From Leptospira limi (GTDB lineage Bacteria; Spirochaetota; Leptospiria; Leptospirales; Leptospiraceae): 64,000 nt of DNA. Position numbers and translations under genes: made by a program. Shown one piece after another: positions 53,024 to 62,789 of this stretch. The notes below the pieces were generated by a model. It made no database searches and was not told where the DNA came from. It saw nothing but the letters and a program-made list of their open reading frames with translations. The DNA is taken from the NCBI RefSeq assembly GCF_026151395.1, contig NZ_JAMQPV010000001.1:2544501-2608500 (forward strand), read 5' to 3'. Numbering within the stretch: the first letter of the stretch is position 1; every line of letters begins with the position of its first letter.

Positions 53024-54130
53024 GTGAGCGAATCTGATTTAAAATCATCAAATACCCCCATCGTTGTGGGTTCTGGAATCACTGGTGCATCCATCATGAT
53101 GATGAAACCGGAAATTCGGTTATTTGACAAAGCAAGAAATGCTGGAGGAAGGGTTACCACAAAAGAATTACAAGATTTGGGAATTCGATTTGATATAGGA
53201 GCTACAATGTTCCGTGACCAAATGGAAGTCAATTGGTTAGGAAAAACTTCATCCTATAATCTCTTTGAAATCTGGAATTCGAACCTTGTCACGGTGGATA
53301 CAAAACCGATTTATGACAACCACCACCATTATCCAGTGTATGGAATGGAATCAATTGTGAAGGGAATGTTAAAAAACCACCATTCTTCTCAAAGTATGAC
53401 TTTAAAATCTATCAGCCAAGATAAGGACGATGGATGGAATTGTGATTTTTACTCCAATACAAACAAACGATTGGAACAAGTTTCTTCAAAAGAAGTGATC
53501 CTCACCCTCCCTATCCCACAAATCCTTGAAATATTCAAACATTCTGAATCGAATGTCCACCTAGAAAAATGGATTCAATTTTTAGAAACTTATAATGATT
53601 ACAGAAAAACTCTTGTTAGTTTATTTCATTGGAAAAACTGGAAACCAGGTTTGGAAACATTCGGACTGAACCAAAATTCCAAATACCCAGTGAATACCGT
53701 TTTGGAACGAGGTAAAGACTGGGAATACCAAAGTTGGGAATTTATCAAATACCCAATTCAAAATGATCAAGGATCCACTTTGCTCGTACAATTTTCGGCG
53801 ATGTTTTCTGAACAACATTTTGAGTATTGGATGGATCCAGATAAAAAACCAACTCCCTTTTATGAAGAAATGTTAACGTCCAGCTTAAAGGAAAAATGGC
53901 AGGCACCAAATCCCGATGGAATTTGGAACCACCGCTGGAAGTTTGCACAGGCTCAGATGCCACTCCTAGGTCGTGAAGGTCCTTTACAACTTGATTCAGA
54001 GGAATTCTTAGAATGGAAATCCCTCTGTAAAGAAACTGGTATCACTGTGTTAGGCGATTGGCTATTTGGATCCAAGATTGAAAGGATCATTGGAGGAGTT
54101 TTTTTCCTCATCCATAACGGTATCTTATGA
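53024..54130 (+). CDS. FAD-dependent amine-oxidase-like (renalase-type) protein
   Basis: 368 residues from a GTG. The N-terminal dinucleotide motif is PIVVGSGITGASIM, followed by RLFDKARNAGGRVTT and GIRFDIGATMF as in renalase/NAD(P)-binding FAD oxidoreductases. The C-terminus has a GDWLFGSKIERI segment that normally binds FAD. The loop between the first strand and helix is shortened, and the substrate is unknown. Its stop overlaps the convergent DUF1499 gene by six bases. Confidence 0.8.
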   Translation: MSESDLKSSNTPIVVGSGITGASIMMMKPEIRLFDKARNAGGRVTTKELQDLGIRFDIGATMFRDQMEVNWLGKTSSYNLFEIWNSNLVTVDTKPIYDNHHHYPVYGMESIVKGMLKNHHSSQSMTLKSISQDKDDGWNCDFYSNTNKRLEQVSSKEVILTLPIPQILEIFKHSESNVHLEKWIQFLETYNDYRKTLVSLFHWKNWKPGLETFGLNQNSKYPVNTVLERGKDWEYQSWEFIKYPIQNDQGSTLLVQFSAMFSEQHFEYWMDPDKKPTPFYEEMLTSSLKEKWQAPNPDGIWNHRWKFAQAQMPLLGREGPLQLDSEEFLEWKSLCKETGITVLGDWLFGSKIERIIGGVFFLIHNGIL

Positions 54131-54562
54131 TTCGACTTTTCCTAAAATTTCCCGAAACGAATTCACTCTCCTTCTGTTGGCAAAAATATCCCAAAGGCCA
54201 AGGAGTGACTGAGACCTAACCTGGACTTCGTTTTTGTCGTTTGGAAAGTAAACTTCCACTCGGTCCGGAAACCGAAACACTTTGGTAAAAAAGATGATTC
54301 GAATGTATTCCCCTTCTTTCTCTTCACTGATGTAGATATTTTCTGATTCGCGAAAAAATTTCGAAATTCGTTTGTATGCCTCTTCCCTAGAGGTTGAATA
54401 CACAATAGGATCCACTTTGTGAACAAAATTGTATTTCATACTTTGCGACGAAACACAGTTAGGTGAAGGAGGGCAACCTCGAAGTTCACCTTCTTCTACA
54501 CCTGAAAAGGGACTAAGAACACTCATACAACAAATGAAAAATAGGCCTAAAGCTGCTTCCAT
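54125..54562 (-). CDS. DUF1499-family protein
   Basis: 145 residues. CPPSPNCVSSQ and the RFPDRVEVYFPND ... VQVRSQSLLGLWDIFANRRRV segments define DUF1499 (PF07386), of unknown function. The N-terminus is a hydrophobic signal or anchor (ALGLFFICCMSVLSPF), so it is exported or membrane-attached. Confidence 0.85.
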   Translation of the reverse strand: MEAALGLFFICCMSVLSPFSGVEEGELRGCPPSPNCVSSQSMKYNFVHKVDPIVYSTSREEAYKRISKFFRESENIYISEEKEGEYIRIIFFTKVFRFPDRVEVYFPNDKNEVQVRSQSLLGLWDIFANRRRVNSFREILGKVES

Positions 54563-54632
54563 ACTTCCATCTCTTAAAGTTCCCCTTTTTTTTACTTGCA
54601 GATTTTCATTTTCCTCGTAATTTCCTTATCTC

Positions 54633-55517
54633 ATGAAACGAACCTTCAAACTTATTTCGGTTATTTTGTTTTTAAGTCTCATCCTACTCTTTGGTATCGC
54701 CTATTATTTTTCAGGGATGGTGTTATACCCCAAGGTTCGTTGTAACCCAGACCATCATGTTTATTGTGACGGACCAAAAGAATTGGGATTGGATTTTGAA
54801 GAAGTAAACATCACCACTGAAGACAAATTGAACCTTGTTAGTTACTGGATCCCCGCCAAACAACCTAAAGGAACTATTCTTATGGTACATGGGCATGGTG
54901 GCCAAAGGAATGAGGGTCTTCGTTTTTCCAAAAGCTTACACCAAGCAGGATACAACTTATTACTTCTAAGCCTTCGCAGAAACCACGGTGGTTATGCAAC
55001 TATGGGTGGCCTCGAACAAAAAGATGTGGATGCGGCACTTCAATTCTTAAAGACAAAAGGTGAAACCAAAATTGGAATCTTTGGATTTTCAATGGGTTCC
55101 GCAACAAGTATCATCGCTATGGCAAACCACCCAGAAATCAAAGCGGGTCTTTTTAGTAGCGGGTATGCAAGTGCGATGGATGTTCTTATCGAATCTGCAA
55201 AACGTGATTTTGGAATTCCTTACTACCCCCTCATCCCCGTTGTGAAATTGGTATTGGACTTCCGAAGTGGAATCGATATGAATTCCATAAGACCGATTGA
55301 TTCGATCGCAAACATCCACCCAAGACCAATTGCCATTTTTCATTGTAAGATGGATGATTATGTAGACTACCACCATGCAGAGGACTTATATGCCAAAGCA
55401 AAAGAACCGAAAAGTCTATGGGCGCCTGAATGCAATCGTCACGAACGAATTTGGAATTTTGATCCCAAAGAAGCTGAAAAGAGAACAGTTGGTTTTTTTA
55501 TGGAGTATTTAAAGTAA
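54633..55517 (+). CDS. Alpha/beta hydrolase, membrane-anchored
   Basis: 294 residues: an N-terminal anchor (LISVILFLSLILLFGIAYYF), then an alpha/beta-hydrolase domain with MVHGHGGQRNEG (oxyanion region), the nucleophile elbow GFSMGSAT (Ser), an Asp in HCKMDDYVDYHHAED and a His in CNRHERIW. Resembles BAAT/YqkD-like exported esterases; substrate unknown. It is divergent from the DUF1499 gene. Confidence 0.85.
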   Translation: MKRTFKLISVILFLSLILLFGIAYYFSGMVLYPKVRCNPDHHVYCDGPKELGLDFEEVNITTEDKLNLVSYWIPAKQPKGTILMVHGHGGQRNEGLRFSKSLHQAGYNLLLLSLRRNHGGYATMGGLEQKDVDAALQFLKTKGETKIGIFGFSMGSATSIIAMANHPEIKAGLFSSGYASAMDVLIESAKRDFGIPYYPLIPVVKLVLDFRSGIDMNSIRPIDSIANIHPRPIAIFHCKMDDYVDYHHAEDLYAKAKEPKSLWAPECNRHERIWNFDPKEAEKRTVGFFMEYLK

Positions 55518-55618
55518 GGAAGTGAGAGGAAATAGCACAAGGGCTGCTAATACATTCGTAAATTAGGAACATAAAAATAATGATTAATACTTTCTTGAGC
55601 TTACGTAAGTTTGGAATA
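55518..55618. other. Short spacer at the start of a decayed region
   Basis: About 100 bases with no feature I can support. It begins a gene-poor interval that reaches to the tRNA at 57.26 kb. Confidence 0.3.
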
Positions 55619-55819
55619 CTAATTACAAATTGAATCGATTCTTAAAATACTCCGACAAGAAAGGACTAAAGGTAATTTCTCGGAGTCTCTTGCTGAATTT
55701 GCCAGAAATAGGCAAGCTTGCAGTTTCTTTTTTTGTTCAGAGCAATCACTATTGCTCGTTGAAACGGAAACAGAACAATTTACAATCAAAAATAAAACTA
55801 TGATAACCGTTCTCACCAT
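55619..55819 (-). CDS. Small exported Cys-containing protein
   Basis: 66 residues. A hydrophobic signal (VRTVIIVLFLIVNCSVS) is followed by a short charged domain with four further Cys. NCS could be a lipobox in the relaxed spirochaete sense. No homologue is recognised; it may be a fragment. Confidence 0.4.
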   Translation of the reverse strand: MVRTVIIVLFLIVNCSVSVSTSNSDCSEQKKKLQACLFLANSARDSEKLPLVLSCRSILRIDSICN

Positions 55820-56292
55820 AAAATCTTCTTATTCCATTTTAATATGATATCTGTAACTAAAGAACCTGTTAGTTGTTCTTTTACTTTGCACAATTGGAAT
55901 CTCGATTCAAAATCATACAACTATCTTTTTACAAAAAGCAACCTAAAAGCTTAGAATGAGAAGAGAAAGGGAGACTCATTCATTCAGTAGATAGTAACGA
56001 AGAAATGACTTTCTATAAATCTATCCCATTGAACAACTAACAAAATCTAGAAAGTAATCTAATGAAAAAGAAACGTAACATAAAGAGACATCCATATAAA
56101 CTGTTGAACAAATTTATTAAAAAATATTCCAAGATGAATATAAAAAACAGAAAATTGAAACATAAAGTAAGTTGAAAAATTTGTAATGAGAATATTATAT
56201 CTGGCAATTCATCTGATTCTTTTAAAAAACTTTATATTCTGTCCTTATTAGAAACAAACTTTTTACTATCATTTTCAAAGACCATCTGCTGA
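55820..56292. other. Gene-poor A+T-rich interval with a decayed repeat copy
   Basis: No convincing gene. Bases 55955-56067 resemble 56801-56913 closely enough that their minus-strand readings share LVVQW and MNxSPFLFS-type ends, the left copy carrying stops. See the repeat entry. Confidence 0.4.
55955..56067 (-). repeat. Degenerate copy of the 56.8-kb sequence
   Basis: Read on the minus strand, it translates as ILLVVQWDRFIESHFF...Y*MNESPFLF, compared with LVVQWYTFVEGHPS...MNQISFLF at 56801-56913. Several in-frame stops show it has decayed. It suggests an old duplication of a small membrane-protein gene, or two remnants of a repeated element. Confidence 0.45.
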
Positions 56293-56556
56293 TTAAAAAA
56301 TATCTACAACATCCCAATTTCTTTTTTTCTTACATTGTTTATTTTGCTCATTACCAAGGAAACACGCAAGTAAAATGGCTCCCTCTGCATTCTTCTTTAT
56401 CTCTTCATTTTTTTCCACGCTAGAAGTTTTCCATAAAGTCTCGCAAACCCCTCCCCAATCTGTTTCTGACCTAAATTCGAAACACTTATCTCTGCTGGAT
56501 TCACAGTTAATGAACAAATGACAAAGTAATAAAATTCTTGTTAGTGTATTCAATTT
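56293..56556 (-). CDS. Small predicted lipoprotein
   Basis: About 87-91 residues; MKLNTLTRILLLCHLFINC gives a signal ending in a lipobox-like FINC, and a start four residues earlier is possible. The mature domain has several Cys (DKCFEFRSETDWGGVCETLW, LLACFLGNEQNKQCKK), which could form disulfides. Unknown function; similar in size and Cys content to the protein at 55.6 kb. Confidence 0.5.
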   Translation of the reverse strand, partial: KLNTLTRILLLCHLFINCESSRDKCFEFRSETDWGGVCETLWKTSSVEKNEEIKKNAEGAILLACFLGNEQNKQCKKKRNWDVVDIF

Positions 56557-56568
56557 CATCGGGTTCAT

Positions 56569-57256
56569 GCTTCCCTAGATATCTTCAAATTTCAACTCAT
56601 TTTCAAAATTTGGAATTCCAATAACATCATGTTAATATGTTTCTTTATGAAAAAAGGATATCCAAACGAAATTTCTCACCTAAAACATCTGTATAAAATT
56701 TAAATCTGATTTAATTTGAGAATATAACAATCAACAGTCTATTATCAATAAAATCCACTTAGAAAAACCTTCAAAAAGATAAACAATCAGCATCTGCTTA
56801 AGAGGAGAACAGAAAGGAAATTTGGTTCATACAGTAGTCATCAATGGAGGGATGACCTTCTACAAAAGTATACCACTGAACAACCAACATTACTGAGAGA
56901 AGGATCTGAATGAGAAGATACCAAAGAACGTGACTCTCTTCACTGATGAGGGATACAACTTCTTGTGGGATCGTCCCAATCATAGATCCGTAAATCATAG
57001 TAAGAAATCGAATGATCCAAGATACAACATGTCTAGTGAGAGATGGGTCACTAAAGAGGGTGTGAGTTCCAATGGAGCAGAAACACGAAACAATCTACTC
57101 AAACAAAGTTTCCGCAGTTATGGGTTCTTAAGTTGTAAGTGGGGACTATTGGCGTTGGATGAGATCAGTTTCTTAGGAAACGTAAGGTTTGTTCCTGAAC
57201 TACGAAATCTACTGACTTTGGGGGATTCTAGAAATGTGGGCTTCGGTGATTACCAC
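56569..57256. other. Gene-poor interval before the tRNA
   Basis: About 690 bases. Apart from the short membrane-protein remnant at 56798-56998 I see no gene, promoter or clear repeat. Sequence quality and codon pattern suggest decayed former coding DNA. Confidence 0.4.
56798..56998 (-). pseudogene. Remnant of a small membrane protein
   Basis: 66 codons with one hydrophobic segment (VLWYLLIQILLSVMLVVQWY) and no good ribosome site. Its last 35 codons match the degraded copy at 55955-56067. It is more likely a fragment than a working gene. Confidence 0.35.
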
Positions 57257-57338
57257 TGCTCGAAGGGGGACTCGAACCCCCACACCTTGCGGCACTACCA
57301 CCTCAAAGTAGCGTGTCTACCAATTCCACCATCCGAGC
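57257..57338 (-). tRNA. tRNA-Leu(GAG)
   Basis: The minus strand reads GCTCGGATGGTGGAATTGG at the 5' end, then the anticodon arm CTACT-TTGAGGT-GGTAG with anticodon GAG, a short variable arm (GCCGCAAGGT), the T arm with GGTTCGAGTC, and the pairing 3' end TCGAGC plus A. The long variable arm and GGAATTGGTAGACACG D-region are typical of leucine tRNAs. The 3' CCA is not encoded. Confidence 0.93.
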
Positions 57339-57443
57339 GGGTGTGTATGTGGACAGGTTAGGAAAACAGGTTCTTTCGTCAAGGAGATGAATTTTCTCTT
57401 GTCACTTGCCCTTAGTTCTCAGTAGGTTGTAGGGGTCATCAAT

Positions 57444-58082
57444 ATGCAAGTTTCCGATTTAGCGTTTCGATTTAAACTACTCTTTCTTGGCTTTCTTTCG
57501 CCTATCTTTCTTTGTTTGGGTTTGTTACTTTCAAGCCCATATTGGTTAGGAACAAATGATCCATACCAAAAATCAGACGTAGCCGTATTGGAAATCACAG
57601 ACGTTTTGCCGAACAGAAAACAACTAAAGGCGATCACAAACTTGTATTCCAAGTCAGATTTCAAAAAGCTAATCCTTGTTAGCAAAGAAGATAAATCACA
57701 AAACCAACTGATAGGACCTTTTGAAATAGACCAAAAAGTGAAAGAATTCCTCATTTCAAACGGAATCCCAAATTCTCAAATCATGACTCTTGTAATCCCA
57801 GTCTCCAAAATGGGTGACACAGATGAGGCATCCAAAAACCTATTAAAATTAGCTGTTTCTGACAATTTAGGGTCAATATTACTCCTAACACGTGAGTTTG
57901 AAAAACGTCGTGTTTTGAATATTTACAAAAAAACATTAACCAGTTTGCCCGTAAAAGTCACAGCGTATAGTTTTCCATCTGAAATTTCGGGTTCGAATTG
58001 GTTCTTATCAGAATCAGGTATGAAAGAAGTTTCCGTAGAATTTGTACGTTATATCTATTCTTACACCAGAGGTATCCTTTAA
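57444..58082 (+). CDS. DUF218/YdcF-like membrane-anchored protein
   Basis: 212 residues: one N-terminal span ([18 protein letters not shown]), then an alpha/beta domain with a DUF218 layout: [34 protein letters not shown] and [20 protein letters not shown]. The order of strands and the T-D-E-A motif fit SanA/YdcF proteins, which affect envelope integrity, though sequence divergence is high. lysS starts one base after its stop. Confidence 0.6.
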   Translation: MQVSDLAFRFKLLFLGFLSPIFLCLGLLLSSPYWLGTNDPYQKSDVAVLEITDVLPNRKQLKAITNLYSKSDFKKLILVSKEDKSQNQLIGPFEIDQKVKEFLISNGIPNSQIMTLVIPVSKMGDTDEASKNLLKLAVSDNLGSILLLTREFEKRRVLNIYKKTLTSLPVKVTAYSFPSEISGSNWFLSESGMKEVSVEFVRYIYSYTRGIL

Positions 58083-58083
58083 C

Positions 58084-59577
58084 ATGGATGAAATAAAAGA
58101 TTCAAACGAACTCATAGAACAAAGAATTCAAAAGATAAATGATTTAAAAACAAAAGGAATCAACCCTTACCCACTTCGTTTTTTCCCAAATTCAGATTCT
58201 AAAACACTATTATCTAGTTTTGATCCCAATCAAACTGAGAAAAAATCTTTCAAACTTGGTGGACGTCTGCATGCAAAACGTGTTATGGGAAAGGCAAGTT
58301 TTGCTCATTTAAAAGATGCAGAAGGTTTCATCCAATTGTACGCGACTCGGGATGACCTAGGCGAAGAAAATTACTCATTATTTAAGTCATTAGACTTAGG
58401 AGATTGGATTGGCATTGAAGGTTGGTTATTCCAAACACAAAAAGGGGAAACCACTCTCCATTTAACAAATGTTCAATTGTTAGCAAAATGTATCAGACCA
58501 CTCCCTGTTGTAAAAGAAAAAGATGGCGTTGTGTATGATGCTTTTTCCGACGTTGAACAACGATATAGAATGCGTTATGTGGACCTTGTCGTAAACGAAA
58601 ACGTACGAGAAACATTCAAGATGCGTTCTCGTATCATTTCGGAAATCCGAAAGTTTTTAACGAATGAAGGATTTTTAGAAGTGGAAACTCCCATGATGCA
58701 ACCGATTGCGGGAGGTGCAGCAGCAAGACCGTTTGTCACCCACCACAATACTCTTGATATGGAACTTTTCCTTCGAATTGCACCAGAACTCTATTTAAAA
58801 CGACTCATTGTGGGTGGAATGGACCGAGTGTTTGAACTCAACCGTAACTTTCGGAACGAGGGGATCTCCACAAAACACAACCCAGAATTTACCATGATGG
58901 AAGCGTATATGGCATTTGGTGATATGGAAACTATGTTATCCCTTACCGAAAGGATGATTGTTTCTGTGGCACAATCCATTGGAAAAGGTTTAAAATTTGC
59001 GTATGGCAAAGACCAGATTGACCTCACTCCTCCTTGGAAACGAGTAAAATACATTGATATCATTAAAGACTATTCAGGAATTGATTTTAGCCAAATCTCC
59101 GATGTAAAAGAAGCCATTGAAAAAGCAAAATCCAAAGGAGTTGATTCTTCTGATTCAGTATCGATTTGGAAAGTGTGTGATGATGTGTTTAGTTCACTAG
59201 TAGAACCTCACCTCATCCAACCTATCTTTATCACTGACTTTCCAAAAGAACTCTCCCCTCTTGCAAAATCAAAAGAAGATGATCCAAAGTTTGTGGAACG
59301 ATTTGAACCATATGTGGCTGGAAGAGAGATTGGAAACGCCTTTACTGAGTTAAACGATCCTTTCGACCAAAGGGAACGTTTTGAAGAACAAGTAAAACAG
59401 AGGGAAGCTGGAGATGATGAAGCGTTTATGATGGATGATGATTACATCCGTGCCTTAGAATATGGACTTCCACCAACAGGTGGGCTTGGGATTGGAATTG
59501 ATCGATTGGTCATGTTACTGACAGATTCTCATTCCATTCGAGATACAATTTTATTTCCACTGATGCGCCCAGAATAA
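58084..59577 (+). CDS. lysS: Lysyl-tRNA synthetase (class II)
   Basis: 497 residues from the ATG at 58084. An N-terminal OB-fold anticodon-binding domain ([21 protein letters not shown]) precedes the class II core: motif 1 near [10 protein letters not shown], motif 2 [20 protein letters not shown], and motif 3 [16 protein letters not shown]. It charges tRNA-Lys. A clear terminator follows. Confidence 0.97.
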   Translation: MDEIKDSNELIEQRIQKINDLKTKGINPYPLRFFPNSDSKTLLSSFDPNQTEKKSFKLGGRLHAKRVMGKASFAHLKDAEGFIQLYATRDDLGEENYSLFKSLDLGDWIGIEGWLFQTQKGETTLHLTNVQLLAKCIRPLPVVKEKDGVVYDAFSDVEQRYRMRYVDLVVNENVRETFKMRSRIISEIRKFLTNEGFLEVETPMMQPIAGGAAARPFVTHHNTLDMELFLRIAPELYLKRLIVGGMDRVFELNRNFRNEGISTKHNPEFTMMEAYMAFGDMETMLSLTERMIVSVAQSIGKGLKFAYGKDQIDLTPPWKRVKYIDIIKDYSGIDFSQISDVKEAIEKAKSKGVDSSDSVSIWKVCDDVFSSLVEPHLIQPIFITDFPKELSPLAKSKEDDPKFVERFEPYVAGREIGNAFTELNDPFDQRERFEEQVKQREAGDDEAFMMDDDYIRALEYGLPPTGGLGIGIDRLVMLLTDSHSIRDTILFPLMRPE

Positions 59578-59603
59578 AATCCTCAAGCATTCTTTCTAGG
59601 GAT

Positions 59604-59646
59604 AAAAAAACCTCTCCTTAACACCTAAGTCTTGGAGAGGTTTTTT
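59604..59646 (+). terminator. Rho-independent terminator after lysS
   Basis: CCTCTCC (59611-59617) and GGAGAGG (59634-59640) form a stem, extended by A-T pairs, with a 16-base loop. It is followed by TTTTTT (59641-59646) and preceded by an A-run, so it may also act on the convergent lipoprotein gene. Confidence 0.85.
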
Positions 59647-59703
59647 ATTGAAAGAGTGGTTTCTAAAACCTTACGGCATCAAAACTTACCCAATCAGTTC
59701 TTC

Positions 59704-60252
59704 TTAACGTTTGTTAATGTTGAGTTTTGGTTCCGATTCAATCACACGGATGAGTTTAGAGAGGTTAGATTGAAAATTCACCGTTTGGTCTCCATTCAAT
59801 TGGTAATTGATAGTTTCCTTTCGATTTGTGTAACTGATGGTGATGTTTTGGTTTTCACCAATTTTTGGTAACATGTCTTGTGTGAGTGCCGAAGTAACAA
59901 TGATGGTATCAGAATAATCAGTATTGGTCTTTTTTAAATTGTACCAAGTTTCTCCCAACTTTAATGAAACTCCAATTGGGATATCTACATCGAAGGTTCC
60001 AATTTCGTACAGTAGGAAATAATTAATAGCCCCTGTGCCATTATCTCGTTCTGCCTTAAAATACACACAAGGGCGTTTTCCTGAGAATAACCATAGGTAT
60101 TTTTGCATACAAATGTCTTTGGAAATCGCGGTTTGTTGCTCCAAGGTCGGTTCTGGGGTTACGACAAAGGCCTTAGTCCCGGAACAGGAAACGAGGACCA
60201 AAAAAAGGAGGAAAATCGAGGAAATTCGGGTGAGTGAGAAGTTTCTTTCCAT
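59704..60252 (-). CDS. Predicted lipoprotein, unknown function
   Basis: 182 residues. The signal MERNFSLTRISSIFLLFLVLVSC ends in a lipobox-like LVSC (cleavage before Cys). The mature domain is beta-rich with two Cys (KDICMQKYLWLFSGKRPCVYF). No family recognised. Divergent from the serA gene. Confidence 0.75.
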   Translation of the reverse strand: MERNFSLTRISSIFLLFLVLVSCSGTKAFVVTPEPTLEQQTAISKDICMQKYLWLFSGKRPCVYFKAERDNGTGAINYFLLYEIGTFDVDIPIGVSLKLGETWYNLKKTNTDYSDTIIVTSALTQDMLPKIGENQNITISYTNRKETINYQLNGDQTVNFQSNLSKLIRVIESEPKLNINKR

Positions 60253-60309
60253 GATACACCCAACCTTTTTCGAGATGCAAGGTTTGGCAAAGGAAAAAAT
60301 CCTGTTCCT

Positions 60310-61533
60310 ATGGTATCTTATCCCAAAGGAAAAATAAAAGTCCTACTTCTGGAAAACATCCACAAGGATGCATATGAACTTTTCCACCGAGATGGTTTTG
60401 ATGTAACTCTCATCAAAGATGCGATGGAAGAAGAAGAACTCATCCAAAAAATCTCTGATGTCCATGTCCTTGGAATTCGAAGCAAAACAAACGTCACAAA
60501 AAAAGCATTAGAGAATGCTAAAAAATTAATGACGATCGGTTGTTTTTGTATCGGAACCAACCAAGTGGAATTGGAAGAAGCAGAAAAAAGAGCGGTTCCT
60601 GTTTTTAATGCTCCTTACAGCAACACAAGGTCTGTGGCAGAACTTGTCATAGCCGAAATCATCATGCTTGCAAGAAAAGCATCGGACCAATCAAGGGATG
60701 TCCACCTTGGCAAATGGAATAAAATTGCAAAAGGTTGTTTTGAAGTGAGAGGGAAAACTCTCGGTATCATTGGCTATGGTCATATTGGAACCCAAGTATC
60801 GGTTCTTGCTGAATCCATGGGAATGCGAGTGGTATTTTATGATATCATCTCCAAACTCCCACTCGGCAATGCCTCGTCTGCACACAGTTACGAAGAACTT
60901 CTGAAACAATCTGATTTTATTTCTTTCCATGTTCCTGAAACAGAAGATACCAAAAACCTATTCCGTAAGGAACACTTACCTCTCTTAAAGAATGGGGCTT
61001 ATGTTTTAAACTTATCTCGTGGAAAGGTTCTCGAAATTGATGCACTTGTAGAAGGAATCAAATCAGGAAAAATTGCTGGTGCTGGTGTTGACGTATTCCC
61101 TGAAGAACCAAAATCTAATGATGATCCATTTGTTAGTCCACTACAAGGACTTCCCAATGTGATTCTCACTCCGCACATTGGTGGTTCTACAGAAGAAGCT
61201 CAAAAAAACATTGGAACGGAAGTCGCCGAAAAATTATTAAAATTCATGAATAATGGTTCCACCACTTTTTCTGTGAACTTTCCAAACATTGAGTTGGGGA
61301 ATTTAAAATCTGGTTACCACAGAATTCTAAATATCCACCAAAACCAACCAGGTTTCTTGCGAGATATTAACTCCATTATCTCCGATATGGGAGGAAATAT
61401 CCTCACTCAAAACTTAAGTACATCAGCAAACATTGGTTACTTGAGTATGGAAATTGATAAAAATTTGGGTGATGAACTAAAAGACAAAATCAAAGCCCAC
61501 AAACATTCGATTCGCACTCGAATCCTTTACTAA
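60310..61533 (+). CDS. serA: D-3-phosphoglycerate dehydrogenase with ACT domain
   Basis: 407 residues, E. coli SerA size. The NAD-binding motif is GIIGYGHIGTQVSVLAESMG, with catalytic Arg in LNLSRGKVLEID, Glu in DVFPEEPKSND and His in LTPHIGGSTEEAQ. The C-terminal ACT domain (HQNQPGFLRDINSIISDMGG) gives feedback control by serine. It begins serine synthesis. Confidence 0.95.
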   Translation: MVSYPKGKIKVLLLENIHKDAYELFHRDGFDVTLIKDAMEEEELIQKISDVHVLGIRSKTNVTKKALENAKKLMTIGCFCIGTNQVELEEAEKRAVPVFNAPYSNTRSVAELVIAEIIMLARKASDQSRDVHLGKWNKIAKGCFEVRGKTLGIIGYGHIGTQVSVLAESMGMRVVFYDIISKLPLGNASSAHSYEELLKQSDFISFHVPETEDTKNLFRKEHLPLLKNGAYVLNLSRGKVLEIDALVEGIKSGKIAGAGVDVFPEEPKSNDDPFVSPLQGLPNVILTPHIGGSTEEAQKNIGTEVAEKLLKFMNNGSTTFSVNFPNIELGNLKSGYHRILNIHQNQPGFLRDINSIISDMGGNILTQNLSTSANIGYLSMEIDKNLGDELKDKIKAHKHSIRTRILY

Positions 61534-61557
61534 ACCAAAAGGAAGGATGAAATCAAA

Positions 61558-62334
61558 ATGATTGAAATCCTTCCCATATTTACAAATTCTCCACTTCGCA
61601 ACTTCACATATCTCATTTATTCCAACCGAACTGGTGAAGCATACTCTGTAGATCCCTATCATGCTCCACTCATCTTGGCACAGATCAAAAAAATGGGTCT
61701 AAAACTAAAAGGAATTTTGAATACACATGAACATGGTGATCATACAGAAGGAAATTTAGAATTAAAAGAAGAAACCAAATGTCTCATCTATGGGCACAAA
61801 AATGCCAAAGGAAAAATCCCTGGACTCGACGAAACATTAGCAGAAGGACAAATTTGTTTTTCAGTGGAAGGGGAATCCATTGAAGTATGGGACACTCCCG
61901 GTCATACATTTTCTCATTTAAGTTTTGTACATAAAAATCCTAAAACCATACTTGGAATTTTTTCAGGTGATACCTTATTCAATGTAGGTGTGGGCAATTG
62001 TTTCCGTGGTGGAGATCCAAATGCCTTGTATGAAACCATAAACAACCGTTATGCCAATTTACCTGACACATGTCGTTTGTATCCAGGCCATGATTATTGG
62101 GAAAATAATCTTGCCTTTTCCAAACATATTGAACCCATTCACGAAGAGAGAGAATTGTTCCAAAAAACACTTACCCCTCATTTAGTCTCAACCATTGGGC
62201 TTGAAAAAAAATTAAGCCCATTTTTTCGACGTGATTCAATATCCATAAAGGACCGACTAACAGAAATGGGAGAAACGGTTACAGATGATCGTTCTGTATT
62301 CTTACTCTTACGGAAACTAAGAGACCATTGGTAA
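61558..62334 (+). CDS. Metallo-beta-lactamase-fold hydrolase, glyoxalase II-like
   Basis: 258 residues. Zinc motif THEHGDHTEGN, then DTPGHTFSH, FSGDTLFNVGVGNC and YPGHDYWENN are the glyoxalase II (hydroxyacylglutathione hydrolase) set. The usual C-terminal substrate-binding part (RSxPT) is replaced by a shorter tail, so the true substrate is uncertain. Probable operon with serA (24-base gap). Confidence 0.88.
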   Translation: MIEILPIFTNSPLRNFTYLIYSNRTGEAYSVDPYHAPLILAQIKKMGLKLKGILNTHEHGDHTEGNLELKEETKCLIYGHKNAKGKIPGLDETLAEGQICFSVEGESIEVWDTPGHTFSHLSFVHKNPKTILGIFSGDTLFNVGVGNCFRGGDPNALYETINNRYANLPDTCRLYPGHDYWENNLAFSKHIEPIHEERELFQKTLTPHLVSTIGLEKKLSPFFRRDSISIKDRLTEMGETVTDDRSVFLLLRKLRDHW

Positions 62335-62379
62335 AATTTTCATTTTACAAAAGAGAAACTCTCTTCTACCTTTAGTCAT

Positions 62380-62772
62380 ATGACAATTCTTATCATTTGC
62401 CTCCTAGTTTCCATTTTTCAAATTTATTTAGCCAAGGGTGTTGTAGCCGTTGCCATGTCACGCGAGAAGAATGGATATGACAACCACCATCCTAGGGAAC
62501 AACAATCAAAACTCACTGGATGGGGCGGAAGAGCTTATGGTGCACACTTAAATGGATTTGAAGCCTTCCCAATGTTTGCGATTGCAATCCTCCTCAATTT
62601 AACCATCGAAGTAGATTTTTATTTCGCTGAAATCCTCGCACTTAGTTTTGTTTCCTTACGTTTTTTATACATTTACTTGTATATTGCTGATTTTCCTTTT
62701 GCACGTTCTACCACATGGACACTTGCATTTCTTTGTAATATTGGATTGTATATCTTACCATTAGTGTATTAA
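62380..62772 (+). CDS. MAPEG-family membrane protein
   Basis: 130 residues with four spans. HPREQQSKLTGWGGRAYGAHLNGFEAFPMFA is the conserved MAPEG (PF01124) block (quoted in part: GRAYGAHLNGFEAFPMF), followed by LRFLYIYLYIADFPFARSTTW. MAPEG proteins handle glutathione and eicosanoid-type substrates; bacterial members are poorly defined. Confidence 0.9.
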   Translation: MTILIICLLVSIFQIYLAKGVVAVAMSREKNGYDNHHPREQQSKLTGWGGRAYGAHLNGFEAFPMFAIAILLNLTIEVDFYFAEILALSFVSLRFLYIYLYIADFPFARSTTWTLAFLCNIGLYILPLVY

Positions 62773-62789
62773 GTTACTCTCATAAACCA

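Noticed and set aside
56930..57361. 143-codon plus-strand open frame
   Set aside because: It runs through the tRNA-Leu gene on the other strand and has no ribosome site or family match.
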